The notes beneath the pieces are model-generated. The model was not told the DNA's origin. It searched no databases and worked only from the letters and a program-made list of their open reading frames with translations. From Rifleibacterium sp035352635 (GTDB lineage Bacteria; Muiribacteriota; Ozemobacteria; Ozemobacterales; Ozemobacteraceae), in assembly GCA_035352635.1 (NCBI GenBank), contig DAOPYA010000001.1, forward strand, positions 47,366 through 111,365: DNA of 64,000 bases. Reading direction: 5' to 3'. Position 1 is the stretch's first letter; every line of letters starts with the position of its first letter. A program made the translations under genes and the position numbers. Positions 1 to 8,946 of this stretch are shown piece after piece.

Positions 1-729
1 GAACTGGTCAGCATCAAGTTCGGGAACATGAAAGTGCTTGCTGATCTGCTTGGTGAAGTCGCAGGCACCGATCGGGCGGTTCTGCAGAGCACGCATTTGC
101 CCGTCTTTAAACAAGCCGATCGAGGTTGATTCATGGCCAAGATGAACCAGGCAGATATTTTTGCCTTTATTCTCATTGCTCGTCAGGTGATGCTCGATGA
201 GATTGGCGGCATTCAAAATATTCAGATCTACGACAATCGGGTTCAGGCCAGAACTTTGCACAATTCCACCTGCTTCAAGAAGGTTGTTCTTGATCAGCGC
301 GATGGCAAGCACTACTTCGTCTTCTTCCCAGGAACCGATGCTTTGCTGAACGACATGCCAGTTTTCGAAGGGCATTGGCATAATCGGAACAAAATCTTCC
401 TTGATGGCTTCGTCCATTTCTTTGCGAGAGTATCTCGGGGGCGTGACCATAAGGTTGAGCAAAGCCGAATGATCGGGCATCATCAGCAGGGTGTTGTCAT
501 AGGGCAGTTTTGATTCGCGAACCAGTGACTGAAGAGCTTTCTGCAGTGGCAGCGGGTCGATAATCGGGCATTCGATGTAGGTTGAGGCCACAAAGTCTTT
601 CGGGGTCGTGGTTGAAAGGCATTTTTTCAGTCGGATTTCACCGGGCCTGGCCGACTCGAGAGTCAGCAGGCGTAACTCGTAGGTTCCGAGTTCAAGGACC
701 GCATTAAAATTCGCACTTTGCCTTGCCAT
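1..729 (-). CDS. pilM: PilM-like type IV pilus assembly protein (3' end cut by window edge)
   Basis: The minus strand is open from an ATG at 729 to the window edge, giving 243 codons without a stop. The start lies 3 bases after the pilB stop, so the two genes are almost certainly cotranscribed. The product begins MARQSANFNAVLELGTYELR, the first beta-hairpin of an actin-fold ATPase. Later stretches fit PilM: a PILMPMPFENW-type segment near residue 117 and an NICLVHLGHESTSIGLFKDG phosphate-binding loop near residue 195. PilM is the cytoplasmic actin-like protein that links PilN at the inner membrane to the assembly ATPase. The position directly after PilB and the pseudopilins supports this. The C-terminal part lies outside the window, so domain completeness cannot be judged. 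Confidence 0.75.
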   Translation of the reverse strand, partial: MARQSANFNAVLELGTYELRLLTLESARPGEIRLKKCLSTTTPKDFVASTYIECPIIDPLPLQKALQSLVRESKLPYDNTLLMMPDHSALLNLMVTPPRYSRKEMDEAIKEDFVPIMPMPFENWHVVQQSIGSWEEDEVVLAIALIKNNLLEAGGIVQSSGLNPIVVDLNILNAANLIEHHLTSNENKGKNICLVHLGHESTSIGLFKDGQMRALQNRPIGACDFTKQISKHFHVPELDADQF

Positions 730-732
730 CGA

Positions 733-2505
733 TTAACTTCCCATGTTGATCATAATATATTCTTCAATCGGAACTTCACCCGCCAGGACTTTGCTCAAAC
801 AACAGTCAGAAAGGGTTTTGACCTTGCGCTTGCGCAAATACTGCATCAACTCTACAGTTGTCCGGCGCTGGCCGATCAGTTCCTTGAGTTCAGGTGTGAT
901 TTCAACCACTTCATAGAGACCGGTTCTATCTTTAAAACCGCTGTTATTGCATTCTTTGCAACCCATGCCGCGATAGAGAGGATGCCCTTCAAGGTCTTTC
1001 TGGTCAAGGCCGAGAGAGGCGGCAACATAGGGAGTGGCTTCGATTTCGGTTTTGCAGACCGGGCAGATTTTTCTGACCAGACGCTGACCGACGAGCAGAC
1101 AGAGTGCTGATGCATAAAGGTACGGGTCAATGCCCAGGTTTTCGAGACGGCTGACCGTTTCGATAGCTGTGTTGGCGTGAATGGTCGAGAAAACCATGTG
1201 ACCGGTCAAGGCTGCCTTGATAGTAATTTCAGCGGTTTCATAGTCGCGAATTTCGCCGACCAGAATGATATCGGGGTCGAGACGCAGAATTGAGCGTAAC
1301 CCGCGGGCAAAGGTCAGTGAGCGGGTCGGATCGTTCTTGTTTTCTTGAACCTGCATCTGGTGAACGCCCGGAATCTTGAATTCAACAGGGTCTTCAACGG
1401 TGATGATTTTTTTCTGACGGCTGTTGATCAACGAAAGTGCTGAATAAAGTGTTGTGGTTTTACCTGAGCCTGTTGGCCCGGCAAGCAGACACAAACCCCA
1501 TGGGCGGCCGATGTTAAATTCGAAGAGCTGCAAGTCGTCATCATGAAAGCCAAGACCCTTGAGGTCAAGGTTGACGCGGCCTGAATCAAGAACGCGGATC
1601 GTGCAGTTCTGGCCATAAATTGACGGAAGAATGGCAACGCGGAACTCGATGTGCTGGTTCTTGACCCTCAGCTTGAAGTTGCCGTCCTGGGGCATGAAAC
1701 GTTCGGTGATGTCGAGATTTGACATGATCTTGATACGCGAAATAATCGCCTGCTGGGCAGCGCGTTCGATCGGCAGAATATCGTAAAGAATGCCGTCGAT
1801 TCTGTATCTGACCTGAATAATCTTTTCGAAAGACTCGATGTGAATGTCGGAAGCCCGCATCTTGACAGCGTCAAGAATGATTTTATGAACCAGGGTGACG
1901 ATCGATGTCTGGTCTGATTCACGCTTCAGCTCTTCAAGGTTCATATCAGAGGCCGTAGCACCGCTGAAAGTCTCAGAAAACTGATTTTCTTCTTTGCTGA
2001 ATTCGAGCTTGACGTCTTTGAGCAGTTCATCCATTGGCACGTTGTCGAGAACGTTCTGCGGGCGATAAAGCACGTCATTGATGATGTGCAGAATCTGCGA
2101 TTTCATCGCCAGAACCCACTTGATAAACATGTAGCCGGTGGCCATCTTGATGCTGTCAAACATCTTGATGTTCGTCGGGTCAAAAACAGCTATAGTTAAA
2201 GACTTTGGTTCTTTGCGTATCGGTATAAACTTGTAGGTTTTGATAAGACTCTCTGGAATCTGCCTGATAAGTTCAGTGTTCAGTTCGGTAGTGCCCAGAT
2301 TGAGAAACTCAATGCCGTGCTGGCTCGACAGCCCCCGAAACAGGGTTTCCTCGTTCAGGGCCTTGTCTTCGATGAGAATCTCACCGATCATTTTGCGCAC
2401 TGATGGCTGGCGTTTAAGAGCCGCATCGAGTTGCGGCTGTGTGATAGCACGCATTTCAATGAGGATTTCGCCAATTCTTTTGCGTTTAAGAAAGTCGTTG
2501 TTCAT
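733..2505 (-). CDS. pilB: PilB/GspE-type pilus assembly ATPase with MshEN-like N-terminus
   Basis: This 590-residue secretion ATPase drives pilin polymerisation from the cytoplasmic side. Residues 8-65 hold two tandem copies of an IGEILIE...L...L motif typical of MshEN domains, which bind c-di-GMP in related ATPases. The motor follows: Walker A GPTGSGKT at 343-350, Asp box TVEDPVE near 369, Walker B LVGEIRD near 415 and His box TGHMVFSTIH at 434-443. A CPVC (481-484) and CKEC (516-519) pair forms the zinc site of extension ATPases, which separates it from PilT. It follows three pseudopilin genes and precedes pilM. Type IV pilus and type II secretion versions are hard to separate by sequence; pilM next door favours a pilus. 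Confidence 0.93.
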   Translation of the reverse strand: MNNDFLKRKRIGEILIEMRAITQPQLDAALKRQPSVRKMIGEILIEDKALNEETLFRGLSSQHGIEFLNLGTTELNTELIRQIPESLIKTYKFIPIRKEPKSLTIAVFDPTNIKMFDSIKMATGYMFIKWVLAMKSQILHIINDVLYRPQNVLDNVPMDELLKDVKLEFSKEENQFSETFSGATASDMNLEELKRESDQTSIVTLVHKIILDAVKMRASDIHIESFEKIIQVRYRIDGILYDILPIERAAQQAIISRIKIMSNLDITERFMPQDGNFKLRVKNQHIEFRVAILPSIYGQNCTIRVLDSGRVNLDLKGLGFHDDDLQLFEFNIGRPWGLCLLAGPTGSGKTTTLYSALSLINSRQKKIITVEDPVEFKIPGVHQMQVQENKNDPTRSLTFARGLRSILRLDPDIILVGEIRDYETAEITIKAALTGHMVFSTIHANTAIETVSRLENLGIDPYLYASALCLLVGQRLVRKICPVCKTEIEATPYVAASLGLDQKDLEGHPLYRGMGCKECNNSGFKDRTGLYEVVEITPELKELIGQRRTTVELMQYLRKRKVKTLSDCCLSKVLAGEVPIEEYIMINMGS

Positions 2506-2568
2506 CTGGTTAAAGTAAGTCCTTCCTCAAAGGTATCGGCAGGTTAAATGAAAATCTTAATGAATTAA

Positions 2569-3231
2569 TCAGTGTGTCGCACCTGTCGAATCGGTAATGG
2601 TCAGGTTGGTATAATCAAGGGGGGTGGCAGCACCACCCGGCAAAACTGCACCCGGGTAAGCGGTCTTGGTGTCAAAAAATAGAATGGTATCGGTGTTGGC
2701 ATTGAACATCTGGTCATTATTGCCATCAAGAAAAGCGAATTCAGAATCACTGTAATTGTTGTCGTTATTGATATCGAAGTCGAAGGCACCGGCCGTGCCG
2801 GCGCCCAGATCGTAGAAATAGGCAGATGGAGTTATGGTAACGATGTTCGGCGCCGTGATGTTGCCGCCGTTGAATGGGTCGGTAAAAACGGGCATGGAGG
2901 GCAGATAATTGATATTCGGGCGGCGGGTTGGTTTTAGATCGATGATCTGAATTGGCCCTGAAACCAGTTCAGAGCCGTTGGCTACGGATGTGAGTGGCCC
3001 CGCATGAATTATGGCACCGCCCTTTTTGACGATTACCGCGAATGGGCCGCGCAGATTATCACCCCTGAACTGGTTAATGCTATTGCGGATGGTGGCGGCG
3101 TTCTGCTTGAGAACCGAAAGCCTGGCATCGGTTATGTAATCATTGTAATAGGGAACCGCTGCTCCGACGAGAATACTTATAATAGCAATGACAATGAGCA
3201 GTTCAATGATCGTGAAGCCCTTTTTCTGCAT
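2569..3231 (-). CDS. Type IV pilin/pseudopilin, class III signal
   Basis: This is a 220-residue prepilin. The short leader MQKKG is followed by FTIIELLIVIAIISILVGAA, with the cleavage glycine just before Phe+1 and the conserved Glu at +5. The remainder is a long amphipathic alpha-1 helix and a globular domain ending in a beta-rich region. An Asp/Asn-rich stretch near residues 150-170 (DFDINNDNNYSDSE) resembles the calcium-binding loop of GspG-type major pseudopilins. It is the last of three consecutive prepilin genes before pilB and may be the major subunit. A pilus versus type II secretion role cannot be decided. Confidence 0.85.
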   Translation of the reverse strand: MQKKGFTIIELLIVIAIISILVGAAVPYYNDYITDARLSVLKQNAATIRNSINQFRGDNLRGPFAVIVKKGGAIIHAGPLTSVANGSELVSGPIQIIDLKPTRRPNINYLPSMPVFTDPFNGGNITAPNIVTITPSAYFYDLGAGTAGAFDFDINNDNNYSDSEFAFLDGNNDQMFNANTDTILFFDTKTAYPGAVLPGGAATPLDYTNLTITDSTGATH

Positions 3232-3241
3232 TTATTTTACC

Positions 3242-3826
3242 TCACCAGTCTGTGTAGTTCGTGCCATCAATAGCCTGAACAAAGCCTCGACGACGGTTGC
3301 CGGTGTTATCGACACAAGAAATATCAAACACGCCTCTATGCCCGACCGGGTCGCCGCCGGTAACCGCGCCGCCTTCAAAGACTGCAGTGCTTGTTCCGGA
3401 GGCGTAGTAGATGTTCCAGGTGGCGGCGCCGACGAACGGATCAATTGGAATATTGTTCAAATAAGGCTTGGGATAGAAATTAGCCCTTACGGTTACCCCA
3501 TCTTTATCGAGAACTTCAAACTTGCCGCCTGCGAACTCCAGGTCAGGGCGCATCAAGGCCCGAAGCGAGGGCGGGGCCAGGCAACTGTCAGGGATAAGAT
3601 AGAGGTTGTTATAACCGTACTGTTTGACTGTTGCGTTACGGCAGTCGCGTTTCCAGAGGCTGATGGCCTGCCTGATAGCCGCAAGGTTGTTCTCAAGCTC
3701 AGATTCTTTAGCCTTGACAAACATCAGTTCTGCCACCGGCAGGGTTGCCGTGGCCAGAAGGCCGATGAGCGCGATGACGAGAAGCATTTCGAACAGGGAA
3801 AAACCGCTGCTGCGTTTACCAGGCAT
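3242..3826 (-). CDS. Type IV pilin-like (pseudopilin) protein
   Basis: This 194-residue prepilin has leader MPGKRSSG followed by FSLFEMLLVIALIGLLATAT, with Glu at +5 of the mature protein. A charged alpha-1 helix (residues about 30-60, KAKESELENNLAAIRQ) and a globular domain follow, with several cysteines (CRN, CLAP, CVDN) that could form disulfides. Its start overlaps the end of the upstream prepilin gene by 11 bases, so translation is probably coupled. The next prepilin starts 10 bases downstream. It probably forms a filament subunit or minor component with its neighbours. Confidence 0.82.
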   Translation of the reverse strand: MPGKRSSGFSLFEMLLVIALIGLLATATLPVAELMFVKAKESELENNLAAIRQAISLWKRDCRNATVKQYGYNNLYLIPDSCLAPPSLRALMRPDLEFAGGKFEVLDKDGVTVRANFYPKPYLNNIPIDPFVGAATWNIYYASGTSTAVFEGGAVTGGDPVGHRGVFDISCVDNTGNRRRGFVQAIDGTNYTDW

Positions 3827-4481
3827 CTGTGTTGCTCCCGTCCAGGGCTATGCCGGCACCTTGCGAGTGAATGTCGATCACGCCGATTCTAGTGCCCCAT
3901 GATGCTGAAGCCACAGGAGCAGAACCCCGGGGCAGTGATGGCTGGAAAGTCCATGTGGCGATCGGATACCAGGATTGAAAGGGGTGCGGCGGAATAGTAC
4001 GCAAAAATCTGCGGTTAATCTCGATGCTGACGGCGCCAGCAGTCGCAGAGACGTCGGTCGGGCCAGTGGCTACCGTAATCGAATAGGGGTAGTTAATGGT
4101 GAGGTGCGACGGAGTCTGCGGGTAGCCAAGCCCGCTGTTGGCAAGGTTAAAGGCAAAAGAAGCGATGGCCGCCGAGGCGATTGCGCCTTCGGTCGCCGGG
4201 TTATGCGCCAATTTAATCAACTCGATGCCCTTAACCCTGATGTAGGTTCTGATGCCCTCGTTGAAGTTTGTGGTCGAAAGTTGCGATTTGCTGCCGGCAA
4301 TAGCCGCCCGCACATCGTTAAGAATCTTTTTGAGCCGTCGTTCTTTTTCGCGCTGCTGCACTATTTTCCAGGTGGGGAAGGCCAGCGCCGCCATCAGACT
4401 GATAATAACGGTGACAATAAGAATTTCGATCAGGGTTACGCCTGATTTTGTATGGTCTTTTATTATCAGCAGTTCTGGCAT
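3816..4481 (-). CDS. Type IV pilin-like (pseudopilin) protein
   Basis: This 221-residue prepilin has a slightly longer leader (MPELLIIKDHTKSG) before VTLIEILIVTVIISLMAALA, with Glu at +5. A lysine/arginine-rich helix (QQREKERRLKKILNDVRAAI) follows the hydrophobic segment. The start ATG is preceded by GAGG at good spacing and sits 9 bases after the ctpA stop, so the pilus genes appear to be in the same transcript as the division and protease genes. It is the first of three tandem prepilins. The specific role is not known. Confidence 0.82.
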   Translation of the reverse strand: MPELLIIKDHTKSGVTLIEILIVTVIISLMAALAFPTWKIVQQREKERRLKKILNDVRAAIAGSKSQLSTTNFNEGIRTYIRVKGIELIKLAHNPATEGAIASAAIASFAFNLANSGLGYPQTPSHLTINYPYSITVATGPTDVSATAGAVSIEINRRFLRTIPPHPFQSWYPIATWTFQPSLPRGSAPVASASWGTRIGVIDIHSQGAGIALDGSNTDAW

Positions 4482-4490
4482 CAGAACCTC

Positions 4491-5957
4491 TTATTCATTT
4501 TTTTCGCCCATCAATGGCATAAAGACGTTCGTTGATTTGAGAATGTCGATAGCACGCTGCAGCTGCGTGTCATAAGGATTTATGACATACTGCTCAAGCT
4601 TGCCGTGGGTGAAACTGTCGGGTGGCTCAACAAAGCCGCTGAGTTGATGCGATTCAGAGGCATTGCCGGTCGTAACGGTTATGGTGCCCGAACTGAGTTC
4701 GACCACTGAGGGCTGGGTCGCAACCGCTGCTACCGGGGCTGATTTTGAGGCGATTTCTGGCAGGGCTTCTGGTTTTGAATGGTTGTAAGAGTTGCTGAGC
4801 TTCTGCAGGTATTTCTGGTCGAGTTCAATGGCTTTTCGGATTTCGTCCTGTTTGCTTTCGTCGAGCTTGGGCAGTTCGACCTCGATGTCGGGCATAATGC
4901 CTGATTTATGAATGTTGACCCCGGAAGGAGTGTAATAGAGAGCCGTGGTAAGGGCCATTGCCGAACCATCGTTCAACGAAATAACCGTCTGCACTGAACC
5001 TTTGCCGAAGGATTTTTTGCCGAGCAAAAGGCCGCGTTTATTGTCTTTGATGGCGCCCGCTACGATTTCTGAGGCAGAGGCTGAGCCTTCGTTGATCATA
5101 ACGATGAGTGGCAGCAGCGGATGATACTTGAAGAATGAACTGTAGGTATTCTCTTCGCCGTCGCGCCCCTTGATTGAAACGATATCACCCTTCGGGATGA
5201 ATTTGCGACCGACTTCGACTGCTGAGGTAAGCAGGCCGCCCGGGTTGTTTCGCAGGTCAAGAATAATTGATTTTGCACCATTCTTTTCGAGATCGATCAT
5301 TGCCTTTTCGAGGTCTTCAGATGAAGTCTGAATGAACTGTGTGAGGCGAATGTAGCCGATATTGGGGGCAATTACCCAGTATTTTACGCTGGGAAGCTTG
5401 ATGATCTCGCGTTCGAGTTCGAAATCGCGACTGTCTTTTTCGCCTTCGCGGATAATCGTAAGCTTAACTTTGCTGCCAACCGGCCCGCGCAGCAGTTTGA
5501 CCGCGTCATGCAGTGCGATGTCGATGACATCTTTTTCGTCGATTTTTATTATCATGTCGCCAGCCATAACCCCAACCCGCGCGGCTGGAGTGTCGTCGAT
5601 CGGCGAAATTACAGTCAGCATTCGATCTTTAATCGAAATGACAATGCCGAGACCACCAAATTCACCCTGGGTTTCGACCTGCATTTCCTTAAAACTCTTG
5701 GGTTCCATGAAGCGCGTATAGGGGTCGTCAAGCTTTTTAAGCATGCCCTCGATGGCCCCATAAATCAACTTCTGCTCGTCGATGTTCTCTTCGACATAGT
5801 CTGATTTGATCAACTCAAGTACTTTGCGGATCAAATCGAGTGATTTAAAATAGGTCAGGTTGGTTGAGGAGGCGAAAACACTCTGGCTGAAAGCGCAGAG
5901 AAGGAGCCCGAACAACACGCCTGTTACTACATTGCTGCGAAAAAAGTTTCTGACCAT
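4491..5957 (-). CDS. ctpA: S41 carboxy-terminal processing protease (CtpA/Prc family)
   Basis: This 488-residue exported serine protease has an N-terminal signal/anchor (residues 11-30), a PDZ domain (about 95-175) and an S41 catalytic core. The Ser-Lys dyad is visible as Ser294 in NEGSASASEI and Lys319 in SFGKG, 25 residues apart as in known CtpA/Prc enzymes. A proline- and serine-rich tail (about 385-450) follows the core. These enzymes trim or degrade periplasmic proteins, often ones controlling peptidoglycan hydrolases. It lies between the EnvC-like gene and the pseudopilins on the same strand, so a role in processing division or envelope factors is plausible but inferred. Confidence 0.92.
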   Translation of the reverse strand: MVRNFFRSNVVTGVLFGLLLCAFSQSVFASSTNLTYFKSLDLIRKVLELIKSDYVEENIDEQKLIYGAIEGMLKKLDDPYTRFMEPKSFKEMQVETQGEFGGLGIVISIKDRMLTVISPIDDTPAARVGVMAGDMIIKIDEKDVIDIALHDAVKLLRGPVGSKVKLTIIREGEKDSRDFELEREIIKLPSVKYWVIAPNIGYIRLTQFIQTSSEDLEKAMIDLEKNGAKSIILDLRNNPGGLLTSAVEVGRKFIPKGDIVSIKGRDGEENTYSSFFKYHPLLPLIVMINEGSASASEIVAGAIKDNKRGLLLGKKSFGKGSVQTVISLNDGSAMALTTALYYTPSGVNIHKSGIMPDIEVELPKLDESKQDEIRKAIELDQKYLQKLSNSYNHSKPEALPEIASKSAPVAAVATQPSVVELSSGTITVTTGNASESHQLSGFVEPPDSFTHGKLEQYVINPYDTQLQRAIDILKSTNVFMPLMGEKNE

Positions 5958-6032
5958 TTAAAGCTCCTTGGGAAACCTGTGAAAGTTTTCGATAGTTTAG
6001 CACAACCCGAATTATAATAACAACTTTGTATG

Positions 6033-7259
6033 TCAGCGCCCGGCAGGTACTGAGGGCAGATAGGTGAGCGGTGGCTGCTTTTTGCCGCCAAAACGTATTT
6101 CAAAATGCAGCGCCTGGTTGCGCCCGCCAGATATCTGACCAATGGTTTCGCCCTTATCGACAATCTGATTCAGACCGACCCAGATATTATCGAGAAGACC
6201 ATAGACCGACGAGAAACCGCGTTGATGACCGATGATGACTACATCGCCAAGCCCGCTGATTGTGCCTTTGTAAAGAACTTTGCCCCGGGCGGCTGCCATT
6301 ATTTCACTGCCAGCCGTTACCTTGATCTGCAGGGCTGCAGAATTTTCGTCGCCGGTTGGCAGAGTTTGCATGCGACGGGATTTTTCGACCGGCCAGGCAA
6401 ATTGCATGACTTTGGCGGCCTCGGGGGCCGAGCTTGCCAGGGTGCCGGTTTCGACGGGGCGGGCAATCGGTCGGGTCGGGGTTGATGGCTTGTGCAGTTC
6501 TTCTTCGAAGCTCGGAGCCTTGATGACGCTCTCGGCACGGGATATTTCCTGTTCGAGCTGTTCACGGGCGGCTGCCAGAGACTTTTCTTTGGCAAGAAAC
6601 AGCTTTTTTTCAAGCAGAACTGTCGAAAGCATGGCCGAAAGGGCTGAGTTTTCGCGGTCAAGCTTTTTTTGTTTTTCGTCGAGTTCGGCCTTGCCGGCTT
6701 CGAGGTGCTGATGCCGGGTTTGCAGTTCGGCAGTTAGTTTTCGCTGTTGCAGGTCGTGTTTTTTTAGTTCCTGAATCAGATCTTTGTCGCTTTCGAGAAG
6801 GTATTTGACCATGTGGTAACGGTTCAGAAATGAATTGAGATTTTTGGCAGAAACAATCGAACTGAGCAATGTGCCCTGTTTTATTTTATGTAATTGAACA
6901 AGTCTTGATCTAAAGCGGGTCAGCAATGTTTTAAGCTGTTGCCGGCCAGACTGTGCCTCGGCCTCAAGCTTGTTGATCTCGGTAATGGTTTCGGCCTGAT
7001 TGAGGTTCAGCTGTTCAATCTGAGACTGCAATTGCTCAACTTCGGTTTTTTTTTCTTTGATGTCAGCTTCAAGCTTGCGGGTTTTTTTCTTGCTGTCGCT
7101 GACCTTGAGCTGCAGGTAATCGAGCTGCACGTTGATTGATTCAATTTCATTCTGCAGCTCACCGGTATCTGGAACCGGCGTTCGCCGAGGTGCAGCGCAG
7201 AGAGACGTGGGCGCCAGGCTCGCGAGTATAAACAGGACTGCCATCAGAAACTGTGGCAT
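6033..7259 (-). CDS. envC: EnvC-like coiled-coil protein with degenerate LytM domain
   Basis: I start this at the ATG at 7259, one base after the ftsX stop; an upstream in-frame start would lie inside ftsX. The product of about 408 residues has a signal peptide (MPQFLMAVLFILASLAP), a long heptad-rich coiled coil (about 25-250) and a C-terminal LytM/M23 fold. The metal ligands are missing: the HxxxD region reads SAALQIKV, and the usual HLHFE reads ALHFE. That matches EnvC-type activators, which do not cut peptidoglycan but switch on amidases at the septum under control of FtsEX. Adjacency to ftsE and ftsX strongly supports this. No amidase gene is visible here. Confidence 0.85.
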   Translation of the reverse strand: MPQFLMAVLFILASLAPTSLCAAPRRTPVPDTGELQNEIESINVQLDYLQLKVSDSKKKTRKLEADIKEKKTEVEQLQSQIEQLNLNQAETITEINKLEAEAQSGRQQLKTLLTRFRSRLVQLHKIKQGTLLSSIVSAKNLNSFLNRYHMVKYLLESDKDLIQELKKHDLQQRKLTAELQTRHQHLEAGKAELDEKQKKLDRENSALSAMLSTVLLEKKLFLAKEKSLAAAREQLEQEISRAESVIKAPSFEEELHKPSTPTRPIARPVETGTLASSAPEAAKVMQFAWPVEKSRRMQTLPTGDENSAALQIKVTAGSEIMAAARGKVLYKGTISGLGDVVIIGHQRGFSSVYGLLDNIWVGLNQIVDKGETIGQISGGRNQALHFEIRFGGKKQPPLTYLPSVPAGR

Positions 7260-7260
7260 G

Positions 7261-8175
7261 TCATACTCCCTCGGGGGTGGACTTGCTGAACCGGCTGATA
7301 TCTCGCAAAGACAGCAGGCTGCCTGATATGCCAAGCACCATACCCATCATGAAAAGCTTGGCCGAAAGCTTGAACAATTGCTCAAAGCCAATGTTTGCCG
7401 TAAAAAATGGTATCAGTTCTGAAAGCTTGCCTAGAACGAAACGATAACTTGAAAACAGCACCAGAATAGCCAGTAAAGAGCCAATCAGACCCTGAATAAA
7501 GCCTTCAACAATGAAAGGCCCTCTGACAAACCAGTTGGTGGCTCCCACAAGCTTCATGATGATGATTTCTTCGCGGCGCATGAACAGGGTGAGCCTGACG
7601 GTGTTATAGACGATGAACAGTGAAGCCAGACCCAGCAGAATGACGATGACCAGGCTGGTGACCCAGAGCAGGTGCGACAAACCCTGAAACTGCTGAAAAA
7701 GCTCTTCGCCGTAACTGAAAGTATCGATCATAGATTCGCTTTTAAGCTTGTCAAGCAGCGGCTGAAGCGCACTGCCAGCCTTGACCTTCATGCGCAGTGT
7801 CGTGGGCAGAGGGTTTTCTTCAGGGGTTATGCCGATCTGCAAAAGTTGTTTGTCGTCAGGATCACTGAACAACTCTCTGGCAGCCTGCTCAGGAGTTACT
7901 ACCTCAATATTTTCAATTTCATCAAGACTGGTCAGCCGCAGACTGAGCGTCTTGGCATCGGAAATCGAAACATCGGTTTTCAGGTAGGCGGTCACCAGCG
8001 CTTCTGACTGCATCTGCACCAACAGGGATTCCATGTTCATGGTGGCCAGAAGAAACGCGCCCATCATGATCAAAGCAATACTGATCGTCGAAATCGTTAT
8101 AAATGACATCATGCCGGAGCGGCGAAGATTAGTGGCCGCCTCGCTCATAAAAAAGTTCAGATTGGCGAGTGACAT
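7261..8175 (-). CDS. ftsX: Cell division ABC transporter permease-like protein FtsX
   Basis: This 304-residue inner-membrane protein has the FtsX layout: one N-terminal membrane helix (about 22-45), a periplasmic domain (about 46-165) and three C-terminal helices (about 170-195, 220-245, 270-300). FtsX does not transport. It passes the ATPase cycle of FtsE across the membrane to a coiled-coil partner that activates cell-wall amidases. It starts 21 bases after ftsE ends, and the EnvC-like gene follows by one base, so all three parts of the signalling module are adjacent. Confidence 0.92.
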   Translation of the reverse strand: MSLANLNFFMSEAATNLRRSGMMSFITISTISIALIMMGAFLLATMNMESLLVQMQSEALVTAYLKTDVSISDAKTLSLRLTSLDEIENIEVVTPEQAARELFSDPDDKQLLQIGITPEENPLPTTLRMKVKAGSALQPLLDKLKSESMIDTFSYGEELFQQFQGLSHLLWVTSLVIVILLGLASLFIVYNTVRLTLFMRREEIIIMKLVGATNWFVRGPFIVEGFIQGLIGSLLAILVLFSSYRFVLGKLSELIPFFTANIGFEQLFKLSAKLFMMGMVLGISGSLLSLRDISRFSKSTPEGV

Positions 8176-8196
8176 CAGCGTTTGCTCCTGGTTTTC

Positions 8197-8880
8197 TTAC
8201 TCATACGCATAAGTGCCGCCGGCCTCGTCTTTGACAATCTGACCATCTACCAGCGCCAGAACTCGCTTGCGCATCTTGTTGACCAGATTGTGGTTGTGGG
8301 TCGCCATAACGACCGTAGTGCCGCGGGCATTGATTTCGAGAAACAACTGCATGATTTCCTGTGAAATCATCGGGTCGAGATTACCCGTAGGTTCGTCGGT
8401 GATGAGAATCAGCGGGTTGTTGACAATGGCGCGGGCAATGCAGACGCGCTGTTGCTCGCCGCCTGAAAGTTCAGTGGGAAACATGCGGCGCTTATGCGAA
8501 AGCCCGACCTGTTCGAGGGCTTCCTGGACCCGGCTGTTGATGACCGTTGCCGAGGCACCGATTACCCGCAGGCCGAAGGCAACGTTTTCGGCAACCGTGC
8601 GCCTTTTGAGCAGCTGAAAATCCTGAAGAACTATGCCGAGATTGCGGCGCAAAAAGGGAACCCGGTTGTCGGGCATCGCGGTGATGTCTTTGCCGTCAAT
8701 GATTATCTTGCCCTCAGTTGGCATATCTTCACGGAAAAGCATGCGCAGAAAAGTACTTTTGCCTGCGCCTGAAGGGCCAACCAGAAACACGAAGTCGCCG
8801 GCCCTTATCGTGATGTTGATGTTGTTCAACGCCCTGACGCCATTCGGAAAAATTCGAGAGACACCCTGAAGTTCGATCAT
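8197..8880 (-). CDS. ftsE: Cell division ATP-binding protein FtsE
   Basis: This is a 227-residue ABC ATPase starting at the ATG at 8880 (MIELQGVSRIFPNGVRALNN). The frame runs upstream into non-conserved sequence, so the shorter form is chosen; it matches the family length of about 220 residues. Walker A GPSGAGKST, signature LSGGEQQR, Walker B LILITDEPTGNLD and the H-loop ATHN are all present. FtsE sits on the cytoplasmic face with FtsX at the division ring. It is the first gene of the long minus-strand run, and a good promoter lies 38-66 bases upstream. Confidence 0.94.
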   Translation of the reverse strand: MIELQGVSRIFPNGVRALNNINITIRAGDFVFLVGPSGAGKSTFLRMLFREDMPTEGKIIIDGKDITAMPDNRVPFLRRNLGIVLQDFQLLKRRTVAENVAFGLRVIGASATVINSRVQEALEQVGLSHKRRMFPTELSGGEQQRVCIARAIVNNPLILITDEPTGNLDPMISQEIMQLFLEINARGTTVVMATHNHNLVNKMRKRVLALVDGQIVKDEAGGTYAYE

Positions 8881-8917
8881 TTGTGACCTGATTAGTTGAA
8901 TGTTTATACAGGCCTGA

Positions 8918-8946
8918 ATTATATCAGGTGCAATAGACAATGGCAA
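8918..8946 (-). promoter_or_regulatory. Sigma70-type promoter for the ftsE-to-pilM gene run
   Basis: Read on the minus strand: -35 TTGCCA, exactly 17 bases, -10 TATAAT. The expected transcript start lies about 30 bases before the ftsE ATG. The region also separates ftsE from the divergent pilT gene. No comparable plus-strand promoter was recognised here. Confidence 0.6.
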
